From NCBI GenBank assembly GCA_019925105.1, contig JAHGAU010000013.1, positions 806,001-870,000 on the forward strand: 64,000 nucleotides of DNA, in the 5' to 3' direction. The notes below the pieces were generated by a model that did no database searches, was not told where the DNA came from, and was given only the letters and a program-made list of their open reading frames with translations. Position numbers and translations under genes: made by a program. Positions 23,048 to 35,148 of this stretch are shown here, in pieces (position 1 is the stretch's first letter; the number at the start of each line of letters is the position of its first letter). This DNA comes from Niebla homalea. Lineage: Eukaryota > Ascomycota > Lecanoromycetes > Lecanorales > Ramalinaceae.

Positions 23048-24688
23048 GTACGACGTCGATTATTTGGGCTTATGCCAGAGTCCAAGTCCAATGGAATGGA
23101 TGCTTCGATTTTCGATTAAATAGGTTTCGCGGTGACATGAATACAGATTGTGCGAGAGGCGGAATTATGAGAAAAGCTTGACAAGTCTTCAGTTATTGCT
23201 TGCAACAGATAGATCATAGGCCTGCAAATCAATGAATAGAAATCGAATATACCTTTTCGAGATGGGAAAGCATTCTGACAGCTTCTGCTGTAAAGGACAG
23301 CATCTTGAGATATAGTACTGACTTATGGGACAGCATTTGTCATTCGTACTAGACCGACTTATCCGTCATGAGCTTACAAAAACCTGCATCTCCTGTAACA
23401 TTTCTTGATATCCTCAGGGTGCAGATGCAGGTTAGTCCGAGTTGTATGTAGTACTGCTGTTGGTATAGCGAGAATACCTCCTCATGCGTGGCTCTAAGCT
23501 TCTCGACAAGGTGCAGCGCCGAACACAGTACAGCCATCGAGGACACTCAAGACTCATCCCAAATGTGGCAAGGAGATGGATGCTTGACAGCAGTGCCTCG
23601 TCTTTTCTGGGTACGAAGGCATGGATGCTTACGAATGAGGAGGTGGTCATTGCGGACCACTAGTAGTAAGATATCCAGAGCCAATCCAATCGACATGGAC
23701 GGAGATGGAGGAGATGACAATGACCCAACAAAAGTATAGACACGTCAACGAAAAAGTGACAAAACATCTTCACCGGTTGTTTCACAGCCCCAATGATGGA
23801 CGTCGATACCCGTCCACCACCAACAGGCATCCCCTGAATTTGAATTGCGAACTAATCGAACAATTGCGGATGAAGCGGAGGGCTGCATATATCACATATA
23901 CTTCATGCACGAGGAAGGAGGCACCAAAAGGCACAGCCCGATTTCACTGTTCAGGCCTCGACGTTGGTTTACGCCATCCAGCAGAATTCAAACCTTCAGG
24001 CCACCTTCTTACTGCTTTGCCATCCAAGTGCCTTGCATGGACCTCCTCCGAAACGTCTGGGAGGCCTCTATAAGGTACGTTTACAGTACGAGATCCCCGA
24101 GCAGCCTGTCATGCATTGGGTTGACCGATGCATTAGCCGTTTCAAATGCAATCACGAGACCGAAACGTCCAATCATGCAACTTGAAACTTGAGCATGTGA
24201 ATCAACTCCACATGCATGAAGAAGAAGAAGAAGAAGATCAGGATGAAATCACGGAGAGGGAAAGTCTAGACGATAGCGAAACATTTAAAAATAGACTGGT
24301 GCATATGATAGTGCTTTGATCGATAGGAGCTTGAGTGGAAGGGTTTGCGGAAGAGGAAACAAGCAGCAGGTGAATAAAATCTCTGGTCGAAAAAATGATG
24401 CACCGTCCATCATTTCATCCAGCACAGCCACCTCCGATTAACAAAAAGGCAATAAGCTTCGTTTTAGCTTTAGTCACGACGACCATGGCCAATCGCTAAT
24501 TTAAATTTCCCCTCTGGTGCCCCCTTCACTTTCAGATGGCAGGCCACCTGCCGTGCTTCACCATCGTCATAAAGAGGGAGCTCTTTCCCTGAGCTCCATC
24601 TCTTGTGTCTCAACCCCTCGGCATGCACTAAAATCATCGTTCAATATACGGCCATTGCTGCCTTCAAATCAACGAGCATTTGCCCACG
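23048..24688. other. Intergenic, no gene recognised
   Basis: About 1.6 kb without a supportable gene. Short frames on both strands have no family resemblance. A (GAA)n microsatellite lies near 24217-24235. Confidence 0.45.
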
Positions 24689-25630
24689 ATGCCTGGCGTT
24701 CGTAAGTCATACACCCTGTCATATACCTTGTCATATACCCATGCTCCACAAGACTGTGCACTCTGAGCTATCAACAACATACCTTAGCTAACCTTCACTC
24801 GGCTGTCTAGCTCCCGATGCGATGGCCCAAGTCAAGAAGGGTTTCAAAGGCCTCTTCTCCCGCAAGAAGCAAAAGGGTCAAGACCCACCAGCTCAGCAAG
24901 GAACCGCAACGACAGCAACGAGCTCAACCCCCTCCAAGACAACAACAGCTGCAGAGCCCACACCTGCCGCTGCTCTGGGTGCCACCTCCGCCGCTCCAAA
25001 GACTGGTGCGTCCTAGCTTTCTTCTTCTCCTTCTTCTCAAGAACATGCCGAACATCTCCACCACGGTCCAACGGAAAGCCTCATGTTCCCGCGCTCCAGT
25101 TGCTGACAGTTCCCGTCTTTTGCTCAGAGGATCTCCCACCGCCACCCACCCCAGCCCAAGCTCCCCATGCGGCCAAGGACGTCGCCGGAGAGACCAGCCC
25201 ACCGCCCTCCCATCAGAAAGCGACATTCGACCCCCTCCCCAATGAACCAGCGGCCCGGGATCCCAAGTTCTCCAAGACCACCGCCGACCCTCTCAAAGTC
25301 GACGACGTGAAAAGCGCGGGGCCACCCACAAGCAGCACGGACCCACAAACGGCGGGCAACAAGTCAACGGCCACGCCATTACCACCGGCAACGACGAAGG
25401 GAGCCCCCGCCGTCGATCCCGACACGGGCAAGACGACGACGGGCCCGCTGGCCAGGGTCACGGATGCGCCGAATACGACGGCGCCAGCAGCAGCGACAAC
25501 GACAGCGACTTCGGTGGTGGAGCCCCCGCCCGGAGCTATCGCGACCGCGGCACCGGGGCAGCATCCGGCCATGATGAGCGCGACCAGTGGACCCCTGGAT
25601 TCGGGGGAGTTTGCGGAGGGGACGCATTGA
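24689..25630 (+). CDS. Small hypothetical protein with basic N-terminus and Thr/Pro/Ala-rich tail
   Basis: Three exons: 24689-24701 (only 13 bases), 24811-25005 and 25128-25630, giving about 236 aa. The first exon encodes MPGV. The second opens with PPDAMAQVKKGFKGLFSRKK, a short amphipathic/basic segment. An internal Met at 24822 is the fallback start if the tiny exon is not real. The remainder is almost pure Ala, Pro, Thr and Ser with no cysteine or membrane segment. Similar 'GxxKGLFxRKK' disordered proteins occur across filamentous ascomycetes as hypotheticals. No function can be assigned. Confidence 0.55.
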
Positions 25631-26344
25631 GAACTGACTGACTGACTGATCCTCTCAACGGAAAAGTGGGTGGTGGGGAGATGCACTCAACGATACATAC
25701 ATAATGCTATGTGTGTGTGCGGTTGTCCTCTAGTTTGATTTTTCTTTGGTTGAGGGAATGATGGCGACAAAGTCTGGATTGATTGAAAATCGCTCCAATT
25801 CTTTCCGATGAGAATGATTATTGATTGATAGAGTTTCACACAAGCTCTTTTTTTTCCCGGGTTTTCCCTGTTTCCAAAACAAATATACAAAACATAAATT
25901 GCTTTCGTGATCTGCAACAGTCGATGATGCTGATGAGCAACAATGATTTATCAAGGTCGATTTGGCGTATTGCGTGCCGCTGGATCCCATCATCGTCGAC
26001 TGCGCGTTGCTACTAATAGATCTTGAATTGCATACCTATTATGATTCACGTATGTATCTCTGAGCACTGCCAGGGAGGTGCTGAAGGAGGAGCAGGGAGT
26101 CGTGCAGGTGATGGTGGGGAGTGCAATTGAGAAAGGGGGAGCGCATGAGACGGGGAGGAGGACGGGATAAGGTTTAATCACATTAAGATTGTATTGGTAC
26201 AAGACTCATCTGGTCGAATCGAAATCCCTCGTCCGGTGAGAGAGAGCGCTCCCTTTCAACGCCTTGCTAATTATCCGCCTTTAACGGTTGTATATGTTCG
26301 TTGTGTGTGTGCGTGCGTCTTGTTCATCCAGTCGTTCGTTCACG
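25631..26344. other. Convergent 3' spacer
   Basis: The spacer between the tail-to-tail ends of the small hypothetical protein (plus) and the TCO89-like gene (minus). It starts with a short GACT repeat (GACTGACTGACTGA, 25635-25648). No gene recognised. Confidence 0.5.
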
Positions 26345-28318
26345 TTACTGCCCCAGCTCCTCGGTGCGAGGTTCGGGGGCCAACCACATCCGCCTCAACA
26401 GGCCATCTACACCCTCCTCGTCATCCGCCCCAGGCCTTCCACCACCGTCCCGTGTGATGAGCTCGTCCGGACTTCTCGCTTCCCCGCCGACCTCGAACCT
26501 GACTTTCCCATTATTCCTACCGGCCGCTTCACCGGCGCCGTTATTCGTCGTCGCAGACCTGACACCCCCCTCCGCAGCGTGAGAGCTCCCTCCTGCTGCT
26601 CCTGCCGCCGCCGCCGCCGCACCCTCACTGGTGATTGAGCTGCTGGCATCCGTCTTTCCCTTGTCCCTGCCCCTATTCCTCTCCTTGCCCCCCCGATCAC
26701 TACTCATCTCATGATGTCTCCTCACCGCCCTCCCCGGGATCTTGCCCACGATCGCATCCGGATAGTACTTCTTGCTGTTGCTCACATCCCTCCGGGCCTG
26801 CGCGTACTGCCGCTTGATCCGTGTCTCCATCTCGTTCGCGCTGGACGGGATCGAGCTCGCCATGTTCAGCACGCTGCCGCCCCTGTTGACGTTCATGAGG
26901 ACGGGGTGCTTGGAGATGGGCGGGTCCCGCGAGACGGCTTCGCGGTCGAGGTTGAGTTTGAGTTGGGTGTAGGATTTGCCGGCGCGGGGGTTGGCGCCAC
27001 GGGCGGATTCGAAGGGGGAGGGGAGGTGTGATTTTTTGGGGAGGTTGGGTTTCGGAGGGGGCTGCTGCTGTTCAGTGGTGTTTTCCAGCGAGGGAGAGTT
27101 TGGTGGTGGAGTGTGATCTCCATTCCTTGTTTGCCCGTTGGTAAGGTCTAAGGCGAATTTGGCGCGCCGAGCGTCTGCTTTCAGCTTGAGGGCCGAAGCT
27201 TTATCGTCAGGGGAGCTGGAATGGTGGCTGCTGCGGTCAAAGCTCGCAAGGTTCTGTTGTAGCTGGGAGACCGAGCCGGGTGTGCCACTTCCTGAGTTTG
27301 ATTTGGAGCCCAGCAAGAAGCGCGATATGCCATCGCTGGGCATGGATGGCTCATTGAGGTTTGCAAACCCGTTGCTCTGGCTCAGGTTCGGAGAGCCGAT
27401 GTGCTGGGGCGTAATGTTGGCCGAAACGTTTGATGTTGAAGTGGGGATTGCCTGAGCTGTACCGCGGCTGAGAAGGCGATTTGTTACCGCCTGAACATCT
27501 GGCGGATACGCAAATGTATTGTTTCGCTGCTGTTTGCCACTCGTCTCAGGCCTAGTCTTTCCGATCAGTAGAGTCGAGTTATCAGACTTGCCCTCAGACT
27601 GGGGTGATTCCGGAGGCGAGTCTGGCAATTGAGGAGAGCGCGGTTCTGGAGGCTCATCTGGGGTGGGTAGCTCTTTTGGAGCTGCTGCTATTGGTGTCTT
27701 TGGTCTCGAATGGGTACGGGTGGTCACTGGCGATTGAGAACCGCTGTCGGTCCAATCCTCCTCTCGTGCGGCATCACCCATGTCGCCTACCTCGAAACGT
27801 GCCATGCCTTGAAGCGGCGCATCGTTGGTACCTTTCTTGAGCAGGCTCTTTTTGACCTGGGCTTTGTCCGACTTTTGTCTGTTGCCAAGTTTGGCCGCGG
27901 ACGTGTTGTGGGCAAGGTTCGGATGTGAGGCATTCTTGTTGATGGAGCCTTTCGAGCTGGGTCTGTTCAAAGTGGTGGTCGAGCTGTTGCGCTTATCCAA
28001 CAAAGTGGTGGGACTTGTGGAAGGCGTACGCGACGCCGAAGGTGTGTGGTGCTTTGCGTTGGCTGAGTCTTCTGTAGGATGGATTGATGTTGATTTAGTC
28101 AATTTATTGAGCCCTTTGCCATATGACGGCACTCTGTTATGTCCATGTCGGCTGTGGCCGACTGTATGGGTTTTGTGCAACTTGGAGGAGGACCCTTTGT
28201 GGGTGTTGGGCAGATGGCCTGTACCTGGGCCTTCTCTAGATAGAGACCGGGCAGATAGGGAGCGCTCGGCCAATTGCGGTCGCCCACCTGGTGATTTGGG
28301 GTTCGTCTGTGTCGCCAT
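26345..28318 (-). CDS. TCO89: Probable TORC1 subunit TCO89
   Basis: One exon of 657 aa on the minus strand, starting MATQTNPKSPGGRPQL. A longer frame upstream has no ATG. The N-terminus carries the block I associate with fungal TCO89: HKTHTVGHSRHGHNRVPSYG followed by KGLNKLTK. The C-terminus has a conserved-looking IKRQYAQARRDVSNSKKYYP stretch and ends with LLRRMW. Between these the protein is highly disordered, rich in Ser, Pro and Asn. In yeasts TCO89 is a non-essential, fungus-specific subunit of TORC1 at the vacuole membrane, linking nutrient status to growth. The call rests on short motifs in a low-complexity protein. The alternative is simply an uncharacterised disordered protein. Confidence 0.6.
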   Translation of the reverse strand: MATQTNPKSPGGRPQLAERSLSARSLSREGPGTGHLPNTHKGSSSKLHKTHTVGHSRHGHNRVPSYGKGLNKLTKSTSIHPTEDSANAKHHTPSASRTPSTSPTTLLDKRNSSTTTLNRPSSKGSINKNASHPNLAHNTSAAKLGNRQKSDKAQVKKSLLKKGTNDAPLQGMARFEVGDMGDAAREEDWTDSGSQSPVTTRTHSRPKTPIAAAPKELPTPDEPPEPRSPQLPDSPPESPQSEGKSDNSTLLIGKTRPETSGKQQRNNTFAYPPDVQAVTNRLLSRGTAQAIPTSTSNVSANITPQHIGSPNLSQSNGFANLNEPSMPSDGISRFLLGSKSNSGSGTPGSVSQLQQNLASFDRSSHHSSSPDDKASALKLKADARRAKFALDLTNGQTRNGDHTPPPNSPSLENTTEQQQPPPKPNLPKKSHLPSPFESARGANPRAGKSYTQLKLNLDREAVSRDPPISKHPVLMNVNRGGSVLNMASSIPSSANEMETRIKRQYAQARRDVSNSKKYYPDAIVGKIPGRAVRRHHEMSSDRGGKERNRGRDKGKTDASSSITSEGAAAAAAGAAGGSSHAAEGGVRSATTNNGAGEAAGRNNGKVRFEVGGEARSPDELITRDGGGRPGADDEEGVDGLLRRMWLAPEPRTEELGQ

Positions 28319-29047
28319 GGTGGCAGGATAAGATGGAGTGGTACTAGGCAACGGTGAGGAAGTATTGGTGAGCACCGGTGAATTAATTCTAGTTTGATGG
28401 TAGAGAGGCTGGTCAAAAGGATTCGCGAATCAATTGCAAGGTCAAAAGTAGTAGATGTTAGCTACGCAATGATTATGAGAACTAGATACTTTGCCGCTTG
28501 ATTGCAGCCGCTGCGACTCCATAAGCCACAGCCAGCGCATTACATTATTGGTTGTTTGGTGGAGGACGTCGGCGCAAAAGTTGAGCTGATCTAGAGCCAA
28601 TATAGCCATCTCCGTAGCCGGGCGGGAAGCGCGGCTTTTTCTTTGGCCTTGGCATCGCCCCTTCCGAAGCTCCGACAATTCTACTGTTGTATTTCCGACT
28701 TCTCCTGTGATGGTGGTAGTACAGTGAATACTTGTGATCCATTGAACCGAAGAGTGCCATTCGATCGTGTTACTCAGTATTAATCATCAGCTCAAACACT
28801 CCGCATTGGGAAGCAGTCCGGCTATCCACGGCAAGGGAGAAAAGGGGCAAAAAGGGGCGCACGTGCTTGACGAATTAGAGAAAAAACAAGCAACATGCCT
28901 CTACGTAGGCCTCGAGATATATACATAATCTTTTTCTATGTTATCTTCTCGACCTGGCCAAATCATCTAATTTGATATATTTTCCACCAGCGCCATGCCA
29001 TGTCTGTCACGTAGCTCTCATAACCGCTGTAAACATATCCTTTTACC
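28319..29047. other. TCO89 promoter and MET10 3' spacer
   Basis: About 730 bp holding the TCO89-like promoter and the MET10 3' untranslated region. A minus-strand frame at 28545-28760 starts with ATG and encodes 71 aa with a basic PRPKKKPRFPPG patch, but nothing further supports it as a gene. Confidence 0.4.
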
Positions 29048-32000
29048 CTAGTAAACCTCCAGAACATACCTCAGTTGATCCTTCAAACGTTCGATTTCTT
29101 TTCTCGGCTCCACTTTCTTACCTATCGTCTTCCCGTCTCGGGCAATAGCATCTTCGAGCACATTCGTAACATCTGGTACGGGCCATGTAGGTCCACCTGT
29201 GCACTGTGGTCAGATCCCTATCGTGTTCGAGAGTTGACGGGCGGTTGCAGCACTTACACAGATAAAACGCTCCCTCCTCCTTCAAGTACGCCTGAATGAT
29301 TTCCCCCATCGTCTGCCTCATGCGATCTTGGATGTAGATCTTCTGTGGCTGATCTCGGCTGAATGCTCTCCCCAGCAGAGTAATCACCCCGGCATCCTGG
29401 TATGCCTCCCACTCCTCGCCATAGCAGTACTCTTCTCTCTGATGCCGACTGCCCATATACAACAACACCGCACCAATCTCCTTGCCCTGTGCCTTCTCCC
29501 AAGCCCGATGCTGCACAAAGGCCCTGAACGGCGCTAGACCTGTACCAAGCCCAGCCATGATCAAAGGCTGGGTAGACTTGGGTGGCAGTTTCATGACAGA
29601 CGGCTTCACCGACACAGTCACGGGCATGCCAGGCCGGAGTCGCTGCAGGTATCTTGTAGCCTGCCCGAAGCGATCACGGCCCCGAGGATCTACCCAGTCG
29701 ACCACCACGATCATAAGTGCGACTGAAGTGGGGGTGACCTTTTGACAGGAAGCAATAGAATACTCGCGTCGTTTCATTGGGTCAACGATGCGTACGATGT
29801 CGTGAAAGCTGGGATGCGCAGAGGGAAATTCGAGGAGGATGTCTGCATAGGTAATGGTGTCGACCTCTGCTCTCCGCTTGAATTCCTTGCCACCTTCGGG
29901 GCCACCCAGCGTTCTCAGCTCCGTGGCTTCCTTGGGATCATCTGCAAAGTCGGCGAGAGCTTCGTAGAAGCGTTTAGGTGGGCGCCCGAAGATGTCTACA
30001 TTTTGGATCAAGGCTTGCAGAACTGTTCGATTCTCAAGGATACCGGGGTCATCCCGGCTCGGGACCTCAACAATTTCCGCCGGATTGAGCTTGTAAAAGG
30101 TCATGAAGTCTTCAACCTCTCCCAGGTCATTTTCGGCATGGATGCCTAATGCTTCACCAATGTCATAAGTCAGGCCAGAGTGGCCAAGGTCGAATTCGAT
30201 GTGGAAGATGTTGCGATCATAAGATGGTGGCGTCAGGCGGCGATTTTCTTGTACGTGGACAGTGTAGGTCTTGACAGAAAGGTCTGGTCGCAGCGACGCA
30301 TGCGTGTTATAGACTTCCTTGAACGCAAACCCCTTGGCCGGTATTTTCCAATCCTTCAAATAGCTTGGGGGCTCGGTCTCAATTTTATCGAATGCTTTGA
30401 AGCTAGTGGAGCAGATATCTGTAGGGAGAGCGGGAGACGACTCGTCAGTCTCACCCGCTGCCCAGGTCTCGGGTACCTGTACCACGCGGAGCGCATTGTC
30501 AAGGACTGAAGCCATTTCTTCAAGGATGCCAATGGAACCGTTGACACTTGCGAGCTTTTGCAACCCCACTTTCTCAAGCGTAGGCAAAGCCACGCGTAAG
30601 AACATTGCTTGCACCAAGTACGTCTCCGACGCCGGATCCTCAGTAACCGATTCAATGGCTGCGGGATCGAATATATAGAGTTGAATCTTCTCCGAGCTGA
30701 TGTCCTTCCGCAGATTCACGGGCAACTTGCTTTCGACCTCGTCATCCTTGACGCCAGGGAGCCTGAGTACAAGCCTACCACCAATTTTGATGCTTTTGGT
30801 AACATCGAAGAGCCGAAGCAGAGATTGGTACCCCACGTACGCTACGTCTGCGGCATTAATAGCATACGGCGCCTCCACCTCTTTCTTTGACTTTCGTATC
30901 TCGGATCGAAGAACGCCACCTTGCAGCAGATTGTCATACATCGTCTTTACAGTGACGTTGCTGGCAGAATCTGTCGCTAGCGCTTGACCTACAATTGCTG
31001 CGGCGTTTGCAGATGTGGATGTGTCAATATCCCAGAAAACATACTGTTGAACAGACTCCGAGTCGCATAGCTGCAATGGTTGAGGTGCAGCAGGCTCATC
31101 TGTTGGATCCAACCGGATCAGAGGCTTTTTGACTAAGAGCTGAAAAGCAGCAGCCATGGATATTGGATCCCAGACAGTCTCCCTGGGGTACTTTACGTCA
31201 ATCACTTCTGGGGTGACTGTCCACTTGTCCGAAAATGAGACTGCACCACAGACATCAGTGTACAAGTTCGAGCGAATTGTTGCATCAGACACAGCAATAT
31301 CATCCTGGACCTGGCCAAGCACTCCGAGGGTCTTGACTGAAGCTGGCAAGGTTGCAAGAAATTCGCTTTCAACAAATGGTCGGTATAATCGAACTCTGAG
31401 CACACCGATCTTGGATCCGTCATTAGTAAGATTGCGTGCCACCTGCGATGCTAGTGACGATTCGACTGTGCCGAACACTACCAACACAGCATCCGGTGAG
31501 GAGTGCCCCTCGTACTCAAACAGCTCATATTGAGTTCCCAGCTCCCCATTGAAGCTCTTCAGTACGCGTGAGACTTGGGCGTCAACGTTCCTGGCAGTCG
31601 TGCTTCCGGCAGAGACATCCTTTTGCACTGCCTGGTATGTCTTATATAGTCCAGCCTCATCCAAAACATCGATGACCCTGGTGGTCTCACGACCAACGGT
31701 AATGCCATCATATACATGAATCGTCGGTATAATCTGCGCCAGCAGGGTAGCGAACAATGACATGTGCTGCGTTTCATAGACCGAAAAGCTCGACAGCATT
31801 GCGAAGCCTAGATCTTCGGCGAGCGATAAGACGGTAGTATAATCTGCCACCAACTGGGAGTTTGCCCCTGCATAGTCCAGAGCGGCGACATGAGCAACGA
31901 ACGGGTTGGTCAAGTCGTAGAGTAGCGACAATTGATCAAGAGCGGCGCGTAGATAGGGTAGTGTTGATGAAGACGTGATGATAGACTGCGGGACATGTCG

Positions 32001-32381
32001 TCTGCTGAGGTCAAAGTCGTTGGAAAAGACGTATCCCAGAGTGATGGAAGCAGCACCCTGCCTCACTTCCATCGCTTGGACGTCGGTAGTCTTTCCATAT
32101 GCATTTTTCGCCCCACTGCTGAACCATTCTCTTGCGGCCAAATCCAAGTCAAAGGTCTCGGGAGAATAAGTCCATAAATGGTCAGAGAGCGAATAGGCCA
32201 CCTGCTGGATCAGTATCTGAGCAGTGACATAGGTCGGCCCGGCGATGGAGTTGAAGGGGAGATGTTGGCCGAATGGCAGGGCGGTTGACTGGTAATTGAA
32301 TGCTTTCAGAGGCTTTTCCGGGCCTGCTCTAGTTGGCTCTGGCTCAGACGGTCCATTGGACTCTACCAGCTGTAGTCGCAT
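29048..32381 (-). CDS. MET10: Sulfite reductase (NADPH) flavoprotein alpha component
   Basis: Two exons on the minus strand, 32381-29258 and 29196-29048, giving about 1090 aa. The intron (GTAAGT..CACAG, 61 bp) splits the Cys codon of FYLC-GPTWPVPDV, and the protein ends RYVLEVY. The N-terminal half is the pyruvate:ferredoxin oxidoreductase-like region of Met10. The FAD domain has RREYSIAS (near residue 870). The NADPH-binding domain has GLGTGLAPFRAFVQHR (near 940) and YMGSRHQREEYCYGEEW. The protein transfers electrons from NADPH via FAD/FMN to the sirohaem beta subunit (Met5), reducing sulfite to sulfide in sulfate assimilation. Length is slightly above yeast Met10 (about 1035 aa). It is divergently transcribed from FMP52. 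Confidence 0.93.
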
Positions 32382-32862
32382 ACTTGAGGAGATGTGTACA
32401 ATGGAAGCGCTACAAGAACAGAATGGAGAATGAAGGTTGGGTAGGCATGAGAGAAAAAGAATGTGGCCTCAGCCATTATTGTCGACATCATCGAAAAGTT
32501 TTTGTTTATTTTAGCAGGATGGCGTGCTTTCGGATTTATACCTCTGCGATTGGAGGGAATGCGGGGGGTACCTACCTTATCGATAACCTTAAATCACGAG
32601 GCTGGCTTGTGAATTGTGCCAAGGCCCAGGGGGCTGTGGCGCCGCAAATGGTCCTAACTGCTAAGAGCCCGATGGGACGGCTATGAGGCGATGGCAGGGA
32701 ATGAAGCTCTAAAAGGAATCAAGGATCGATGGATAGCGTGAACGATGAAAATTGTTCGCGCGTGGCATATAAATATGATAAATATGTGCATGATGCATCG
32801 CGCTGCTCCTTTCAATCACTGTATCTTGATGTCATGTCTTGAGAGCATGACTTCAGTCCATC
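32382..32862. promoter_or_regulatory. Divergent promoter region MET10 / FMP52
   Basis: A 481 bp spacer between two start codons pointing away from each other, so it must contain both promoters. No specific binding site could be assigned. Confidence 0.55.
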
Positions 32863-33630
32863 ATGTCTATGCAACTAACATCTGTCGTACTTGCAGGTTC
32901 TACTGGCCTGGTCGTGAGTCGCCCTACTACTTCTACCATCAAACCACCTTGCCCTCACTAAACGGTCCAGGGCTCTAATATCCTCTCTAATCTCCTAACC
33001 CTCCCCACAAAACCCATAGTCCATGCTCTCACACGCAAGAAGCTTCCTCACGATGCCCCAAACCTCAATACACTCCTCGAGTCCGACAGCTCGCAATGGC
33101 CCGCCAAAATCGAAGGTCTTGTCCCCGTTCCCGACGCTTTCGTGACCGCCCTAGGCACCACCCGCGGGCAAGCAGGGAGCTTTCAGGCTCAGCGCAAGAT
33201 TGACTATGACCTGAACCTAGCCATGGCGAAGTGCGCCCATGCAGGCGGAATCAAGGTCTTGGTCATTATGTCCTCCGCGGGCACGTCCGCATCCTCACCA
33301 ATGCCCTATGCCAAGATGAAGGGCCAGCTCGAAGACGCGGTCAAGACGATCGGCTTCCCTCATGTCGTGATAATGAGACCAGGATTGCTCGTTGGTGCCA
33401 GACAAGATTCCCGACCGGGCGAATACTGCATTCGGAGCGTTGCCCAAGGATTGGGTGCCATAAGCAAGGGCCTGACAGACTTCTGGGCTCAGGATGCTTT
33501 GGTGGTGGCCAGAGCTGCCGTTGCCGCGACGCAGCAGTGTGTTGAGGGGAAGAGACCTGAGGGGGTGTGGACGCTTGAGCAAGCTGATGTTGTGAGGTTG
33601 GGGAGGGAGGAGTGGATTGAGCAAGATTGA
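32863..33630 (+). CDS. FMP52: FMP52-like mitochondrial NAD(P)-binding protein
   Basis: Two exons, 32863-32913 and 32971-33630, giving about 236 aa. The intron (GTGAGT..CCAG) splits the nucleotide-binding motif between LAGSTGLV and GSNIL. Features are the N-terminal beta-alpha-beta GSTGLVGS glycine motif, HALTRKKLP, VLVIMSSAGTSA and a YAKMK (YxxxK) catalytic-type motif of atypical short-chain dehydrogenases, then MRPGLLVG. Length fits the Fmp52/HTATIP2-like family (about 230 aa). In yeast Fmp52 is found in the mitochondrial outer membrane; its substrate is unknown. No obvious targeting peptide is visible. Confidence 0.85.
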
Positions 33631-34020
33631 AAGTATCAAGCATTGTTTGTTCCCAATATTGTCTCATCCTCATACTGCCCCAGTTCTTTGCTAGTGTGAG
33701 AGTATTTTGGCCCTTCCTCTCATGATGTATCATGTATGCCCCTAAAAAGGTGCGGGTCGCCTCTTCGCCAGTCGCCTTCTCTTGCGCTTGAGACTGTCGA
33801 CTACCTATCAAGTAAAATCTTCTTAAATGGTGAGGACAGCTCTCATGAATAAACAAAACTTTTTTCCCAATCAAGATCGATATTTAATATCTTCAAAAAG
33901 GGCTTGTCGTTTCATTTGATGATAGCATGCGCCAAACTACTTTGATATCTTGGAGGCTCATATTAGTCTTTTTCATGTCTGACGTTGCTTGAGCGTTGCG
34001 ACTGCAGCTATTGAGTTGGT
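33631..34020. other. Spacer between FMP52 and secreted protein gene
   Basis: The 3' untranslated region of FMP52 and the promoter of the next gene. Nothing else recognised. Confidence 0.5.
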
Positions 34021-35148
34021 ATGACGCTCTTCAACTCAAGGCAAGGCGGCCGCACATTGCTGGTACTTGCCAGCATCGTGCTTGGGTTCTTGCAAACCAA
34101 CGCCCTGCCTGCCAATGTGCCTGCAGTCACTGGCGCAGGAAATCAGGTAGCAGCAAACGCTTCAGAAGCTCTGAACGCCGAGCCTCCTGACCCACCCCTA
34201 GGCTGGTCCATCACCATCAACCCTGCTCCCGCACCACGCGAACCCTTTCAGCGCTCCGACATCTTCGTAGCAGGGATCGAAGCCCTCTATCAGCTGTCCC
34301 TCCGACCTTGGAGTAGCCATTGCCCTTATCAGGCCACATTCTTCTGGCCAGACCCGCAAATGAGGTCCGATGTGCGGATCCAGCTTTACACGGTTAATGC
34401 GGAGACTAAGACTGCGGGCGCTGTGTGGGCGATTTGGAATGTCATGTGGTGGTATCATCAGCATCCGGGGGTGAATGATGAGGTGGTTTTCCAGACGACG
34501 TACAATGGACGGGAGAGCTTGAAGGGGGGGTTCCTTTCCCGAGACCGAGGGTCGGAATCCTCGAATACCGTGGCGGTGACCAAAAGAACGTTCAACGAGT
34601 CGGATGCGGATTCGGGGCTGTCGGACGACACACCGGCGGATATATATCTACCCATCACGAACGCCACTCCCGCCTCCTCGAACGTGACCGATGTGGTAAC
34701 AGTGCCAGCATTAGGAGGAGATCCAGCCATGGGCTGTCGCCGTGATTCATGGTGGGGACTCCACCTCAACCCTGAAGACTCTTACCTCGCCATAGGCGCC
34801 ATGCTTCGCAACATCGCGCCCAAATCCAATGCTGCCCGCGTCAATTTGAAGATTCCCGTGGGCCCACAAATTGATCCTCATGAGGGTACCCTCTCTACCA
34901 TTGTCATACCAAGCACCAATCAGCTTGACTGGCTCAGGCACTGGCCCATTACATGGCACGCGTTAAAGGTGCTGACGCGTCACTTGGCGAGTTACTCGGC
35001 ATCAGCGAACTATGGGAGAGGTGGCACGGCGGAAATCCTTTGCTATGCTGTGAGCCCGGAGGGAGCGGTGCTCACGGCGATGGAACTGGTGGATGGTATT
35101 AGGATGTCCCAGCTTCTCAACGGCTCAACAGCTTTGAGTACAGAGTGA
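34021..35148 (+). CDS. Secreted hypothetical protein
   Basis: Single exon, 375 aa. An N-terminal signal peptide is clear: a basic start (MTLFNSRQGGR) followed by the hydrophobic LLVLASIVLGFL and a likely cleavage after NALPA. The mature part has three cysteines in about 350 residues, in HCPYQ, GCRRD and ILCYA. It contains Trp-rich segments (VWAIWNVMWWYHQHPG) and a Ser/Thr-rich centre with several NxS/T glycosylation sites (NES, NAT, NVT). No transmembrane segment beyond the signal is seen. I do not recognise the family. It is probably an extracellular or cell-wall protein. Confidence 0.65.
   Translation: MTLFNSRQGGRTLLVLASIVLGFLQTNALPANVPAVTGAGNQVAANASEALNAEPPDPPLGWSITINPAPAPREPFQRSDIFVAGIEALYQLSLRPWSSHCPYQATFFWPDPQMRSDVRIQLYTVNAETKTAGAVWAIWNVMWWYHQHPGVNDEVVFQTTYNGRESLKGGFLSRDRGSESSNTVAVTKRTFNESDADSGLSDDTPADIYLPITNATPASSNVTDVVTVPALGGDPAMGCRRDSWWGLHLNPEDSYLAIGAMLRNIAPKSNAARVNLKIPVGPQIDPHEGTLSTIVIPSTNQLDWLRHWPITWHALKVLTRHLASYSASANYGRGGTAEILCYAVSPEGAVLTAMELVDGIRMSQLLNGSTALSTE

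Noticed and set aside
25213..25686. 157-codon minus-strand frame
   Set aside because: Antisense of the Thr/Ala-rich hypothetical protein; an Ala/Val-rich shadow.
28545..28760. 71-codon minus-strand frame with a PRPKKKPRFPPG basic patch
   Set aside because: It starts with ATG, but there is no family match, conserved structure or splicing evidence. It lies in the presumed TCO89 promoter/leader.
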